Shown here piece after piece: positions 23,257 to 32,250 of a stretch of 64,000 nt of DNA (position 1 is the stretch's first letter; each line of letters begins with the position of its first letter). The notes below the pieces were generated by a model. That model was not told the DNA's origin, did not search any database, and worked only from the letters and a program-made list of their open reading frames with translations. The DNA comes from Mycolicibacterium setense. GTDB lineage: Bacteria > Actinomycetota > Actinomycetes > Mycobacteriales > Mycobacteriaceae. Made by a program: the position numbers and the translations under genes. Location: contig NZ_JTJW01000009.1 of assembly GCF_000805385.1 (NCBI RefSeq), positions 310,001 through 374,000 of the forward strand, written 5' to 3'.

Positions 23257-24101
23257 AACCAGACCTCTCCGGCAAGCAGGCGATCGTCACCGGCGCCGGA
23301 TCGGGTATCGGCGCGGCACTGTGCCGCGCGCTGGTGAGCGCCGGCGCCGAGGTGCTCTGCACCGACATCGACGAGGGTGCGGCGGCGCGTACCGCGGCAC
23401 CGCTCGGTGCCCGGTCGGCGCGCCTCGACGTCACCGATGCCGCCGCCGTGCAGGCCGCGGTCGACGACGTCGTCGAACGGACGGGGCGGCTCGATCTGAT
23501 GTTCAACAACGCCGGCATCGTCTGGGGCGGGGACACCGAGCTGCTCACCTTGGACCAGTGGAACGCCATCATCGACGTCAACGTGCGCGGCGTCGTCCAC
23601 GGCGTCGCCGCGGCATACCCGCAGATGATCCGGCAGGGCCACGGCCACATCGTCAACACCGCGTCGATGGCGGGGCTGGCCGCCGCGGGTCAGCTCACCA
23701 GTTATGTGATGACCAAGCACGCCGTCGTCGGGCTGTCGTTGGCGCTGCGCTCGGAGGCGGCCGCCCACGGCGTGGGCGTCCTGGCGGTGTGTCCGGCGGC
23801 AGTCGAGACCCCGATCCTCGACAAGGGCGCGGTCGGTGGATTCGTCGGCCGCGACTACTTTCTGCAGGGCCAAGGGGTCAAGACCGCCTACGACGCCGAC
23901 CGGCTGGCCGCCGACACCCTGCGCGCCATCACCGGGAACAAGGCCATCCTGGTCAAACCCCGTCGCGCCCATGCCTCCTGGCTGATCGCCCGCCTGGCGC
24001 CCGGGCTCATGCAGCGGCTCTCGATGCGCTTCGTCGCCTCACAACGCGCCGGGCAGGCCGCCCAGCGCACAGCATCGGGCTCCGACGTCACGCCTGCGTA
24101 A
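23253..24101 (+). CDS. Short-chain dehydrogenase/reductase (classical SDR)
   Basis: The 282-residue product shows VTGAGSGIGAALCRALVSAG, FNNAGIVWGGD, the catalytic serine in NTASMAGLAAAGQLTSYVMTKHAVV with Tyr-x-x-x-Lys, and VCPAAVETPI. A C-terminal extension of about 40 residues (LVKPRRAHASWLIARLAPGL and beyond) contains an amphipathic helix found in SDRs that sit at membranes. It begins at GTG 23253, overlapping the preceding stop as GTGA. It is the third gene of the predicted KstR-controlled operon. Confidence 0.87.
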   Translation: MKPDLSGKQAIVTGAGSGIGAALCRALVSAGAEVLCTDIDEGAAARTAAPLGARSARLDVTDAAAVQAAVDDVVERTGRLDLMFNNAGIVWGGDTELLTLDQWNAIIDVNVRGVVHGVAAAYPQMIRQGHGHIVNTASMAGLAAAGQLTSYVMTKHAVVGLSLALRSEAAAHGVGVLAVCPAAVETPILDKGAVGGFVGRDYFLQGQGVKTAYDADRLAADTLRAITGNKAILVKPRRAHASWLIARLAPGLMQRLSMRFVASQRAGQAAQRTASGSDVTPA

Positions 24102-24166
24102 CGCTCAATGCCGACCGTCACGCCGGCGTGGCGATAGGGTCAGCCCAACGGCGGGAAGGGCCGGAG

Positions 24167-25360
24167 ATGAAAGACCAGTTCACCCTCACCCAGAAGCGGG
24201 CCTTGGCGGTCTTCACCGTGCTCGCCCTGTTGCTCGGGGTCTATTTCCTGCGCAGCTTCTTCGTCCTGATCGTGATGGCCGCGGTCGGTGCCTATCTGTT
24301 CACCCCCCTCTATCAACGGTTTCAACGCCGGCTCGGCACTGGCCTGTCGGCCACGCTGACACTGCTGGTCGCCATCCTCATGGTGATCATCCCGGTGGCT
24401 CTCGTGGTGTTCATGGCCATCGTCCAGGTCACGCAGCTCGTCAACACGGTCAGCACGTGGATTGCCGAGACCGACATCAGCACGCTCGGTGACCGGGCGC
24501 TGCAACTGATCAACTCGATGCTGGGGCGGGTGCCGTTCCTGGACATCCACCTCACCGCGGATTCGTTGCGCGACACCGTGGTCAAGCTTTCGCAGCACCT
24601 CGGAGAATGGCTGCTGGGCATCCTGCAGGGCGCGGTCGGCGGCATGGTGGGCGCCATCACGTCGTCGATCATCTTCCTGTACGTGTTCATCTCGATGCTG
24701 GTCAACAGCGCCGAGATGGCCACGCTGATCCGCAGGCTGAACCCGTTGGGCGAGGAGATCACCGACCTCTATCTGGCCAAGACCGGCGCCATGGTGAAGG
24801 GAACAGTCAAGGGCCAGTTCGTGATCGCGTTCTGCCAGGGTGTGGCCGGGGCGATCTCGATCTACATCGCAGGCTTCCACAACGGGTTCTTCGTCTTCGC
24901 GATCCTGTTGACCGCACTGTCGGTGATCCCGCTCGGCGGCGGCATCGTGACGATCCCGTTCGGCATCGGAATGATGTTCTTCGGCAACATCATCGGCGGC
25001 ATCTTCGTGGTGGTGTTCCACCTGCTGGTGGTGACCAACATCGACAACCTGCTGCGCCCGTGGCTCGTGCCCAAGGCGGCCCGGCTCGACCCCGCACTGA
25101 TGCTGCTGGCGGTGTTCGCCGGTATCTCGATGTTCGGCTTCTTCGGTCTGGTGATCGGGCCTGTGCTGATGATCATCATCGTCACGACGGTCAGCGTGTA
25201 CCTGGCCGTCTACAAGGGCGTCGAGCTCGAAACCGACGAGCCCGACGAACCGGGCCGGCGCCCCTGGCGGCGGTTGTGGGACTGGATCCAGAAACGGCTC
25301 GGGGGCGAGAAGACCGCACCCCGAGCCGAAGCGGACGCTACGCCGTCAGACGCTCAGTGA
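24167..25360 (+). CDS. AI-2E family transporter (Rv1101c-like membrane protein)
   Basis: The 397-residue protein has about eight membrane helices. Two N-terminal pairs (LAVFTVLALLLGVYFLRSFF, ATLTLLVAILMVIIPVALVV) precede a large amphipathic segment, and then comes the conserved C-terminal block with VKGQFVIAFCQGVAGAI, SVIPLGGGIVTIPFGIGM, NIDNLLRPWLVPKAARLDPALML and FGLVIGPVLM. This is the UPF0118/AI-2E exporter family pattern. The charged C-terminal 40 residues are cytoplasmic. GGCCGGAG gives the ribosome-binding site. Its 3' end overlaps the convergent dienelactone hydrolase-like gene by 23 bases. Transported substrate unknown. Confidence 0.9.
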   Translation: MKDQFTLTQKRALAVFTVLALLLGVYFLRSFFVLIVMAAVGAYLFTPLYQRFQRRLGTGLSATLTLLVAILMVIIPVALVVFMAIVQVTQLVNTVSTWIAETDISTLGDRALQLINSMLGRVPFLDIHLTADSLRDTVVKLSQHLGEWLLGILQGAVGGMVGAITSSIIFLYVFISMLVNSAEMATLIRRLNPLGEEITDLYLAKTGAMVKGTVKGQFVIAFCQGVAGAISIYIAGFHNGFFVFAILLTALSVIPLGGGIVTIPFGIGMMFFGNIIGGIFVVVFHLLVVTNIDNLLRPWLVPKAARLDPALMLLAVFAGISMFGFFGLVIGPVLMIIIVTTVSVYLAVYKGVELETDEPDEPGRRPWRRLWDWIQKRLGGEKTAPRAEADATPSDAQ

Positions 25361-26150
25361 GAAACGCCACCACCCGCTTTCGCGCCTCATAGGCCGGATG
25401 CCCGTCGACCTCGCGTACCTGATCGGTCAGCACCGAATGCGCTGACGCCGAGAGGCCGTGGGCGTTGCCCTTCTTGGAGTCGATCTCGATGACCTCGAAC
25501 GCGTCGCCGAGGCGGGCCTTGAGAGTGGCGAACCGCTCCCCCGGCGCCAACTTGTCCTGGCTGAACCGCAGCGCCAGCGCGCACAGGCCGTCGTTGGCGA
25601 CGCGCTGTTCGATGACCTTGAGTTCGGCCTCCGACATGCCCGGATCGCGTTTCTGCGCGGCCGTCAGGGCGACCGGCACCGATGGCTGGCTCAGCACCGG
25701 GGCCAGCACGCTGTCGTCCACGGCGGCCGCGAGTGCGAAACCACCCGTGAAGCACTGCCCGATGACGCCGACGCCCTTACCGGGCGTGGTGGCGTTGAGA
25801 TCGCGGGCCAAGGCGCGCAGGTAATGCGCGACGGGCCGGTCGGCATTGGTGGCGAATGCCGAAAACTCCCGTGTCACACAGGCCTTCAGCGTGACCGGGA
25901 TGGCGCCCGGACGTACCGCGGCTGCGCCGGGGGTGCCGAACAGTGATGGGGCCGCCACGGTGAAACCGTTGTCGACCAGATGGTTGCCGAGTGCGAGCAC
26001 ACCGGGATGCAGGCCGGGAATCTCGGGAATCAAGACCACGCCGGGGCCTTCGCCCTTGCGGTACACGTCATAGGTCTGATCGGCGGCGGTGAAAGGAGTG
26101 GCGGTCCACCCGGTGAGATCTGCAACTGGCGACGACAACACGGGCTCCAT
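25338..26150 (-). CDS. Dienelactone hydrolase family protein
   Basis: A 270-residue alpha/beta hydrolase of the dienelactone hydrolase type. The nucleophile is C133 in GVIGQCFTGGFALA, matching the Gly-x-Cys-x-Gly elbow of this family (Ser is usual elsewhere). PGVVLIPEIPGLHPGVLALG carries the conserved Glu, and the catalytic His is in GNAHGLSASAH. The true substrate need not be a dienelactone. Many mycobacterial members are uncharacterised esterases. It is co-oriented with the DUF4245-like gene 11 bases upstream. Confidence 0.85.
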   Translation of the reverse strand: MEPVLSSPVADLTGWTATPFTAADQTYDVYRKGEGPGVVLIPEIPGLHPGVLALGNHLVDNGFTVAAPSLFGTPGAAAVRPGAIPVTLKACVTREFSAFATNADRPVAHYLRALARDLNATTPGKGVGVIGQCFTGGFALAAAVDDSVLAPVLSQPSVPVALTAAQKRDPGMSEAELKVIEQRVANDGLCALALRFSQDKLAPGERFATLKARLGDAFEVIEIDSKKGNAHGLSASAHSVLTDQVREVDGHPAYEARKRVVAFLTERLTA

Positions 26151-26161
26151 CCGTTAGAGCG

Positions 26162-26800
26162 TCACGGCCTCTTGATCGGCAGCGGCGACTGCTTCTGCGT
26201 CGCACCCGCCAGCGTACGGTACTCCTCAGTACCACCGGCGCCCGTGATGGCAACCTGCGCCGGTCCGCTCAGCTTCGCCGTCCACACCGGTTCCGGGTCG
26301 CTGCTCTCGTAGACCACCCAGGTCACCCCGTCCACGTTCTGGGTGCCCGACGCATACGAATCCGGCTTGATCGAGGCAATCAGGGCCGCCTCGTCGGCGT
26401 TGCTCTGGGTCAGGCTCAGGTAGTGGCCGCTCGGTGACAGGTAGCCGATGCGGGAGGACACCGCGCGGCCATGCTGGCCGTCGGGCAGCGTCAGCCCGCC
26501 GTCGATGCCGTGGCGGCTGCCGGAGTTGGGCTGCCAGCCCTCGGGCAGCTGGGGCAACCGGATGGGAATCTTCAGAGCGTCGGCGTCGGCCTGCAGTGCG
26601 GCCGGAGCATCGAATTCCGGAGCCGGGCCCGCCTCGGGCCCGCCCGCCTGGAACGAGCACATACCCAGCATTCCGGCGAGGACGATGCAGGCCACCACCA
26701 GCGGGGCCATCGACCAGAACATGTCCCGGCCGTCCTGCAGTAACCGGGACTTGGCAGGCTTGGGAGCCGGGGTGGGCTGGGAGGTCGGCTCGGAGGACAT
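26162..26800 (-). CDS. DUF4245-like membrane-anchored protein (Rv1100 orthologue)
   Basis: The 212-residue product has a Pro-rich cytoplasmic N terminus, one membrane segment (about residues 32-52: APLVVACIVLAGMLGMCSF) and an extracytoplasmic domain with RLPQLPEGWQPNSGSR, GYLSPSGHYLSLTQSNAD and DGVTWVVYESSDPEPVW. This is the DUF4245 pattern. The family sits opposite glpX in mycobacteria and its role is unknown. The ATG at 26800 is chosen because it lies 55 bases from the divergent glpX; the longer open frame antisense to glpX is not coding. Confidence 0.85.
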   Translation of the reverse strand: MSSEPTSQPTPAPKPAKSRLLQDGRDMFWSMAPLVVACIVLAGMLGMCSFQAGGPEAGPAPEFDAPAALQADADALKIPIRLPQLPEGWQPNSGSRHGIDGGLTLPDGQHGRAVSSRIGYLSPSGHYLSLTQSNADEAALIASIKPDSYASGTQNVDGVTWVVYESSDPEPVWTAKLSGPAQVAITGAGGTEEYRTLAGATQKQSPLPIKRP

Positions 26801-26855
26801 GCTCGCCAGTATCCCAGCTCCCAAACGCTGACCACGTTCTGGGACAATCTGGGCC

Positions 26856-27884
26856 ATGAGTCCCACGCGGGGAGAAGCCCCGGATCGTAACCTTGCCCTC
26901 GAACTCGTCCGGGTGACCGAGGCCGGCGCCATGGCCGCAGGCCGCTGGGTCGGCCGCGGCGACAAGGAGGGCGGGGACGGGGCCGCCGTCGACGCCATGC
27001 GTGAGCTGGTCAATTCCGTGTCGATGCGCGGCGTCGTGGTGATCGGCGAGGGCGAAAAAGACGAAGCACCGATGCTGTTCAACGGTGAAGAGGTCGGCAA
27101 CGGCGACGGGCCGGAGTGCGACTTCGCCGTCGACCCGGTCGACGGCACCACGCTGATGAGCAAGGGCATGCCCAATGCCATCTCGGTGCTCGCGGTCGCC
27201 GAGCGGGGCGCGATGTTCGACCCGTCGGCGGTGTTCTACATGAACAAGATCGCCGTCGGGCCGGAGTGCGCCGACGCCATCGACATCACCGCCCCGATCG
27301 GCGAGAACATCCGGCGAGTGGCCAAGGTGCGCGGTGCGTCGGTCAGCGATCTGACCGTGTGCATCCTGGACCGGCCCCGGCACGCCCAGCTGATCGACGA
27401 TGCCCGTGCCGCGGGTGCCCGCATCCGGCTGATCACCGACGGCGACGTCGCCGGGGCGATTTCGGCCTGCCGCCCCAACTCCGGAACCGACATCCTGGCC
27501 GGCATCGGCGGGACGCCCGAGGGCATCATCGCCGCGGCCGCGATCCGCTGTATGGGCGGCGCGATCCAGGCCCAGCTGGCGCCCACCGACGACGCCGAAC
27601 GCCAGAAGGCCATCGACGCCGGGTACGACCTGGACCAGGTGCTGTCGACGGACGACCTCGTCTCGGGTGAGAACGTATTCTTCTGCGCGACCGGCGTCAC
27701 CGACGGTGACCTGCTCAAGGGCGTCCAGTACTACCCGGGCGGCTGCACCACCCAGTCCATCGTGATGCGCTCCAAGTCCGGCACCGTGCGGATGATCGAG
27801 GCCTACCACCGGCTGACGAAACTCAACGAGTACTCCGCCATCGACTTCACCGGCGACAAGACCGCCGCCTACCCGCTCCCGTAA
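26856..27884 (+). CDS. glpX: Fructose-1,6-bisphosphatase class II
   Basis: GlpX is the gluconeogenic fructose-1,6-bisphosphatase of mycobacteria (Rv1099c), essential for growth on fatty acids or glycerol. The 342-residue protein has the lithium-sensitive phosphatase motifs GDKEGGDGAAVDAMR, VVVIGEGEKDEAPMLFNGE and FAVDPVDGTTLMSKGMPNA (metal-binding Asp-Pro-x-Asp-Gly-Thr), then GIGGTPEGIIAAAAIRCMGG and ARLAPT-like spacing at AQLAPTDD. It is followed 18 bases later by fum, so carbon-flux genes are co-transcribed. Confidence 0.97.
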   Translation: MSPTRGEAPDRNLALELVRVTEAGAMAAGRWVGRGDKEGGDGAAVDAMRELVNSVSMRGVVVIGEGEKDEAPMLFNGEEVGNGDGPECDFAVDPVDGTTLMSKGMPNAISVLAVAERGAMFDPSAVFYMNKIAVGPECADAIDITAPIGENIRRVAKVRGASVSDLTVCILDRPRHAQLIDDARAAGARIRLITDGDVAGAISACRPNSGTDILAGIGGTPEGIIAAAAIRCMGGAIQAQLAPTDDAERQKAIDAGYDLDQVLSTDDLVSGENVFFCATGVTDGDLLKGVQYYPGGCTTQSIVMRSKSGTVRMIEAYHRLTKLNEYSAIDFTGDKTAAYPLP

Positions 27885-27902
27885 TCCGCCAGAAAGGGCA
27901 AC

Positions 27903-29318
27903 ATGAGCACCGATACCGACGGAGCTGTCGAGTACCGCATCGAGCACGACACCATGGGCGAGGTCCGGGTGCCGGTCAACGCCCTGTGGCGGGCACAGAC
28001 CCAGCGCGCCGTGGAGAACTTCCCGATCTCCTTCCGCGGGCTGGAGCGCACCCAGATCCGCGCGCTCGGCCTGCTGAAGGCCGCCTGCGCGCAGGTCAAC
28101 AAGGACCTGGGCCTGCTGGCCGGCGACAAGGCCGACGCCATCATCGCCGCGGCCGGTGAGATCGCCGACGGCCTGCACGACGACCAGTTCCCGATCGACG
28201 TGTTCCAGACCGGGTCGGGCACCAGCTCGAATATGAACGCCAACGAGGTGATCGCCTCGATCGCCGCCCGCAACGGCGTGACCGTGCATCCGAATGACGA
28301 CGTGAACATGTCGCAGAGCTCCAATGACACGTTCCCGACGGCCACCCACATCGCGGCCACCGAAGCCGCTGTGCGCCATCTGATTCCGGCGCTCGAGGTG
28401 CTCCACGAGTCGCTGGCCGCCAAGTCCAAGCAGTGGAAGACCGTGGTGAAGTCCGGCCGCACCCACCTGATGGACGCGGTGCCGGTGACGCTGGGCCAGG
28501 AGTTCGGTGGCTACGCCCGCCAGATCGAGGCCGGCATCGAAAGGGTCAAGGCCACGCTGCCCCGCCTCGGTGAGCTCGCCATCGGCGGCACCGCCGTGGG
28601 CACCGGACTCAACGCCCCCGACGGCTTCGGCGCCAAGGTGGTCGAGGTTCTGGTCAACCAGACCGGCCTGGCCGAATTGCGTACCGCCGCAGACTCGTTC
28701 GAGGCTCAGGCGGCCCGCGACGGGCTGGTCGAGGCATCGGGTGCGCTGAAGACCATCGCGGCCTCGCTGACCAAGATCGCCAACGATGTGCGCTGGATGG
28801 GCTCGGGCCCGCTGACCGGCCTGGGCGAGATCCAGCTGCCGGACCTGCAGCCGGGCAGCTCGATCATGCCGGGCAAGGTCAATCCCGTTCTGCCCGAAGC
28901 GGTTACCCAGGTTGCCGCCCAGGTCATCGGCAACGACGCCGCCGTCACCGTCGGCGGCCTGTCGGGCGCGTTCGAGCTCAATGTCTACATCCCGATGATG
29001 GCTCGCAACGTGCTGGAGTCGTTCACCCTGCTGAGCAATGTCTCCCGGTTGTTCGCCGAGAAGTGCATCGACGGCCTGGTGGCCAACGAGGAGCACCTGC
29101 GTACCCTCGCCGAGTCCTCGCCGTCGATCGTGACGCCGCTGAACTCGGCGATCGGCTACGAGGAGGCCGCCAAGGTCGCCAAGCAGGCGCTCAAGGAGAA
29201 GAAGACCATCCGCCAGACCGTGATCGACCGCGGCCTGCTCGGCGACAAGCTGTCGGAGGCCGAGCTGGACAAGCGCCTCGACGTGCTGGCCATGGCGAAG
29301 GTCAAGCCGGGCGAGTAG
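27903..29318 (+). CDS. fumC: Class II fumarate hydratase
   Basis: Fumarase C converts fumarate to malate in the TCA cycle without an iron-sulfur cluster. The 471-residue protein carries FQTGSGTSSNMNANEVIA, the substrate region SQSSNDTFPTATHIAA, SGRTHLMDAVPVTLGQE and the family signature GSSIMPGKVNPVLPEAV. Length is normal. AGAAAGGGC is a moderate ribosome-binding site. It is followed 24 bases downstream of its stop by a hairpin with a T-rich tail, so the glpX-fum transcript ends there. It corresponds to Rv1098c. Confidence 0.97.
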   Translation: MSTDTDGAVEYRIEHDTMGEVRVPVNALWRAQTQRAVENFPISFRGLERTQIRALGLLKAACAQVNKDLGLLAGDKADAIIAAAGEIADGLHDDQFPIDVFQTGSGTSSNMNANEVIASIAARNGVTVHPNDDVNMSQSSNDTFPTATHIAATEAAVRHLIPALEVLHESLAAKSKQWKTVVKSGRTHLMDAVPVTLGQEFGGYARQIEAGIERVKATLPRLGELAIGGTAVGTGLNAPDGFGAKVVEVLVNQTGLAELRTAADSFEAQAARDGLVEASGALKTIAASLTKIANDVRWMGSGPLTGLGEIQLPDLQPGSSIMPGKVNPVLPEAVTQVAAQVIGNDAAVTVGGLSGAFELNVYIPMMARNVLESFTLLSNVSRLFAEKCIDGLVANEEHLRTLAESSPSIVTPLNSAIGYEEAAKVAKQALKEKKTIRQTVIDRGLLGDKLSEAELDKRLDVLAMAKVKPGE

Positions 29319-29342
29319 CCCTCACCTTTCCCGCGAGCAGAC

Positions 29343-29382
29343 ACAGAATCGCACTATTTCCTCGGAAATAGTGCGATTTTGT
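29343..29382 (+). terminator. Intrinsic terminator of fum
   Basis: AATCGCACTATTTC pairs with GAAATAGTGCGATT around CTCG, and the pairing extends outward by a few bases to ACAG/TTGT. The right arm runs into GATTTTGTTC, a U-rich tail on the fum strand. The left flank GCGAGCAGAC is shared with the 5926-5981 hairpin. Confidence 0.8.
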
Positions 29383-29416
29383 TCGGGGCCTCCCGCTTGC
29401 GGGGGACTGTTGGGCA

Positions 29417-31135
29417 TTACTCGGGAAGCGGTGCGGCCCAACGCAACACGGTGCCGCCGCCGGGCCGGTCGGTGACGGTGAACGTGCCGCCCGCACTCAA
29501 CGCGCGGGCCCGCAGGTTGCCCAGCCCGCTCTCGGTCACGTCGGCGGCGATCCCGCAACCGTTGTCGGACACCTCGATGGACAGGTCGTCGGCAACCTCC
29601 ACGACGACAGTGAGTTCGCTTGCCCCCGAATGGCGTACCGCGTTGCTGATCGCCTCGCGCAGCACCGCCTCGGCATGGTCGGCCAGGGTCGCATCGACCA
29701 CCGACAGCGGACCGACCAAGCGTGTGCCGATGTGCACCGGCGCGTCGGCGAACTGGGCGATCACCTCATCGAGCCGCTGTCGCAGCCGCGTCGTACCGGC
29801 CTGTGCGCCATGCAGATCGAAGATCGCGGTCCGGATCTCCTGGATGACCGCCTGCAGGTCATCGACAGTGCCGCTGAGCCGCTGCCGAACCTCCGGAGAT
29901 TGCGCCCGCGGGATCGTGCCCTGCAGTGACAGGCCCACTGCGAACAGCCGCTGGATCACGTGGTCGTGCAGGTCGCGGGCGATCCGGTCGCGATCGGCGA
30001 GGATCTCCAGCTCACGCACACTGCGCTGCGAGCTGGCCAATTGCCAGGCCACGGCAGCCTGGTCGGCGAACGCCGCGGCCATGTCGAGCTGTTCGGCGGT
30101 GAAGGTCCGCGCCCCGTCGGCGCGGACGGCCACCAGCACCCCGGCGACGGTGTCTACCGTGCGCAGCGGCAGCACCAGCGCCGGACCACCTGAGCCGTCC
30201 AGCTCGAGGCGGTCCAGCCGGTGCGGAGTGCCGTCACGGAACGCCGCACCCACCGCGTCGTCAGCTGCCGGGCCCAGCGGAAGCGAGTCGATCGCGGTCG
30301 CGCTGCCCGCGGTGGCGGCCACCACCAGGGTGTCGGTCTCATCGGCCAGAGCCTCACCTGGCACCGCGACCACGATGCGGTCGGCACCGGTCAGCTTGAG
30401 CGCCTCGTCGGCGACCATCCGGAACACCGTGGCCGGATCGGTGCCGGCCAGTAGTTCGGTACCGATGTCGCGCGTAGCCGTGATCCAGGCCTGACGGTCG
30501 CGGGACAGTTGGTACAGCCGGGCGTTCTCCACCGCGACACCCGCGGCCGCGGCCAGCGCTTCGACGAGCACCTCGTCGTCCTCGCTGAACGGCTGCCCGT
30601 TGGTCTTGTCGGTCAGGTAGAGGTTGCCGAACACCTCGTCACGGATTCGGACCGGCACACCGAGAAAGGTCCGCATCGGCGGGTGATTCGGCGGGAACCC
30701 GACCGAGGAAGGGTGCCTGTGAATGTCGTCGAGCCGGATCGGTTTCGGATCGTCGATCAACACGCCGAGCACGCCGCGCCCTTCGGGCAGATGTCCGATC
30801 AGGGCCCGGGTTTCGTCGTCGATGCCCTGATAGACGAACTCGGTGAGCTCATGATCATCGCCACGTACACCCAGTGCGCCGTAGCGGGCGTCGACCAGCT
30901 CGATCGCGGTCCGCACGATGGTGCTCAGCGTGACTTCGAGATCCAGTCCCGAGGTGACGGCGAGCATGGCCTCGACGAGGCCGTCGATCCGGTCACGGCC
31001 GGTGATGATCTCCTCGACCCGATCCTGGACCTCGGTGAGCAATTCGCGTAACCGCAGCTGCGACAGAGTGTTCCGCAACGACGAGTTGGGCGCGTCGTCG
31101 TCGGGACCCGCGCCGTGTCCGGTCACCTCCGCCAT
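29417..31135 (-). CDS. devS: DevS/DosS-type haem sensor histidine kinase
   Basis: DevS senses O2, NO and CO through a haem GAF domain and phosphorylates DevR. The 572-residue product has two GAF domains (about 55-200 and 220-365), a dimerisation/H-box with RDRIARDLHDHVIQRLF (phospho-acceptor H390) and an ATPase domain with EAISNAVRHSGA and DNGCGI. The proximal haem ligand is conserved at H151 in GFPPNHPPMRTF (H149 of M. tuberculosis DevS), and the distal tyrosine at Y173 (Y171). Asn replaces the Tyr next to the haem His. The start at 31135 lies 7 bases from the end of devR. A longer open frame reading into devR is rejected. Confidence 0.93.
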   Translation of the reverse strand: MAEVTGHGAGPDDDAPNSSLRNTLSQLRLRELLTEVQDRVEEIITGRDRIDGLVEAMLAVTSGLDLEVTLSTIVRTAIELVDARYGALGVRGDDHELTEFVYQGIDDETRALIGHLPEGRGVLGVLIDDPKPIRLDDIHRHPSSVGFPPNHPPMRTFLGVPVRIRDEVFGNLYLTDKTNGQPFSEDDEVLVEALAAAAGVAVENARLYQLSRDRQAWITATRDIGTELLAGTDPATVFRMVADEALKLTGADRIVVAVPGEALADETDTLVVAATAGSATAIDSLPLGPAADDAVGAAFRDGTPHRLDRLELDGSGGPALVLPLRTVDTVAGVLVAVRADGARTFTAEQLDMAAAFADQAAVAWQLASSQRSVRELEILADRDRIARDLHDHVIQRLFAVGLSLQGTIPRAQSPEVRQRLSGTVDDLQAVIQEIRTAIFDLHGAQAGTTRLRQRLDEVIAQFADAPVHIGTRLVGPLSVVDATLADHAEAVLREAISNAVRHSGASELTVVVEVADDLSIEVSDNGCGIAADVTESGLGNLRARALSAGGTFTVTDRPGGGTVLRWAAPLPE

Positions 31136-31142
31136 ACCCGCA

Positions 31143-31787
31143 TCATCGCCGATGATCGCGACGCTCGAGCGTGGAGGCGAACACCGCGGCCTGCGTGCGG
31201 CGTTCCATGCCCAGCTTGGCCAGCAATCGCGACACATAGTTCTTGACGGTCTTCTCGGCGAGGAACATCCGGGCCGCGATCTGCCGGTTGGTCAGCCCCT
31301 CCCCCAGCAGGTCCAGCAGCACCCGCTCCTGTTGGGTCAGCCCGGCCAGCGGGTCGGAGCGCTCGGCGTCGCCGCGCAGTTTGGCCATCAGTGCGGTGGC
31401 GGCACGGTTGTCCAGCAGGGATTTCCCGGCCCCGACGTCCTTGATCGCCTGGGCCAGTTCCATGCCCTTGATGTCCTTGACCACGTAGCCGCTGGCCCCT
31501 GCCAAGATGGCATCCAGCATGGCCTCGTCGGAGGTGAACGACGTCAGCATCAGGCACCGCAGATCGGGCATCCGAGACAACAGATCCCGGCACAGCTCGA
31601 TGCCGTTGCCGTCGGGCAGGCGCACATCGAGTACCGCGACGTCTGGCGCCAGCGCAGGCACCCGGGCCAGCGCCTGGGCCACCGAGTCGGCCTCACCGAT
31701 CACGTCCAGCTCGGGGTCGGCGCTGAGCAGATCGATCAGCCCGCGGCGAACCACCTCATGGTCGTCGACCAGAAAGACTCTGATCAT
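31143..31787 (-). CDS. devR: DevR/DosR response regulator (NarL family)
   Basis: DevR is the master transcription factor of the hypoxia/NO dormancy response. The 214-residue product starts MIRVFLVDDHEVVRRGLIDL, has the phosphorylation site D54 (AVLDVRLPDGNG), the linker GDAERSDPLAGLTQQERVLL and a LuxR-type helix-turn-helix (GLTNRQIAARMFLAEKTVKN). It matches M. tuberculosis DosR nearly residue for residue in the receiver and DNA-binding helices. It is followed by devS and preceded by a USP-like gene in the same direction, as expected for an auto-regulated operon. A GTG one codon upstream is an alternative start. Confidence 0.95.
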   Translation of the reverse strand: MIRVFLVDDHEVVRRGLIDLLSADPELDVIGEADSVAQALARVPALAPDVAVLDVRLPDGNGIELCRDLLSRMPDLRCLMLTSFTSDEAMLDAILAGASGYVVKDIKGMELAQAIKDVGAGKSLLDNRAATALMAKLRGDAERSDPLAGLTQQERVLLDLLGEGLTNRQIAARMFLAEKTVKNYVSRLLAKLGMERRTQAAVFASTLERRDHRR

Positions 31788-31797
31788 CACCCGAGTC

Positions 31798-32241
31798 TCA
31801 CAACCGGCGGCGCCGATCGCAAGTGAGCACCCCACAACCGGAGGCCGCCAACGCCGTCCGCAGCTCGGCCGAATCCGGATGGTCGGCACCGAGCACCAGC
31901 ACCTGAGCCGAGTCCGGATGTGCCGCAAGGTATTCCGCAGCTCCATCGTAGCCGTCGATGCTCTGCACATCGAGATCCGGAGACCGTTTCAGCGCACGGG
32001 CCAGGCGACGCTCAAGTTGCGCCGCTGACAGCCGGTCTCGCTCGGCGACGGCACTGGCGTCATACATCTCGCGGTGCCGGGCTCCCCAGGTGGTCAGCAC
32101 CCGCAGCGGTGCGCCGCGCCGCAGCGCCTCCTCGATCGCGGTGTGCAGGGCGTCATTGCTCGTGGCGCGGCCATCGGCCTCGACCACGACGGCAGCGGTC
32201 GCGGTGATGGTGGCAGCGGGCTCGATCAGGGTGTCGGTCAT
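31798..32241 (-). CDS. Universal-stress-protein-like protein of the DosR operon
   Basis: The 147-residue product resembles a single USP domain. It has a first strand after a variable N terminus (ATAAVVVEADGRA), a helix ALHTAIEEALRRGAPLRVLTTW, then the middle helices, and a final strand pair AQVLVLGADHPDSAELR and GCGVLTCD. The nucleotide-binding G-x2-G-x9-G(S/T) loop of typical ATP-binding USPs is not clear. TAGGAGATGACC places the ribosome-binding site correctly for the ATG at 32241 and too close for one at 32247. It lies 9 bases after the nitroreductase stop and 10 bases before devR, in the position of Rv3134c in M. tuberculosis. Confidence 0.75.
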   Translation of the reverse strand: MTDTLIEPAATITATAAVVVEADGRATSNDALHTAIEEALRRGAPLRVLTTWGARHREMYDASAVAERDRLSAAQLERRLARALKRSPDLDVQSIDGYDGAAEYLAAHPDSAQVLVLGADHPDSAELRTALAASGCGVLTCDRRRRL

Positions 32242-32250
32242 GGTCATCTC

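Noticed and set aside
24140..25021. Long minus-strand frame opposite the AI-2E transporter
   Set aside because: Rich in His, Asp, Arg and Gln with no hydrophobic core, a typical shadow of a membrane-protein gene.
26226..29096. A 956-codon open frame on the minus strand, antisense to glpX and fum
   Set aside because: Both genes on the + strand are certain from motifs and length. The antisense frame has the Gly/His/Arg-rich composition of a high-GC shadow and no recognisable domain.
30000..31237. Extension of devS to an upstream start at 31237
   Set aside because: It would overlap the end of devR by about 95 bases and adds Arg/Pro/Ser-rich residues without homology. The ATG at 31135 is 7 bases after devR and gives a protein of the expected length.
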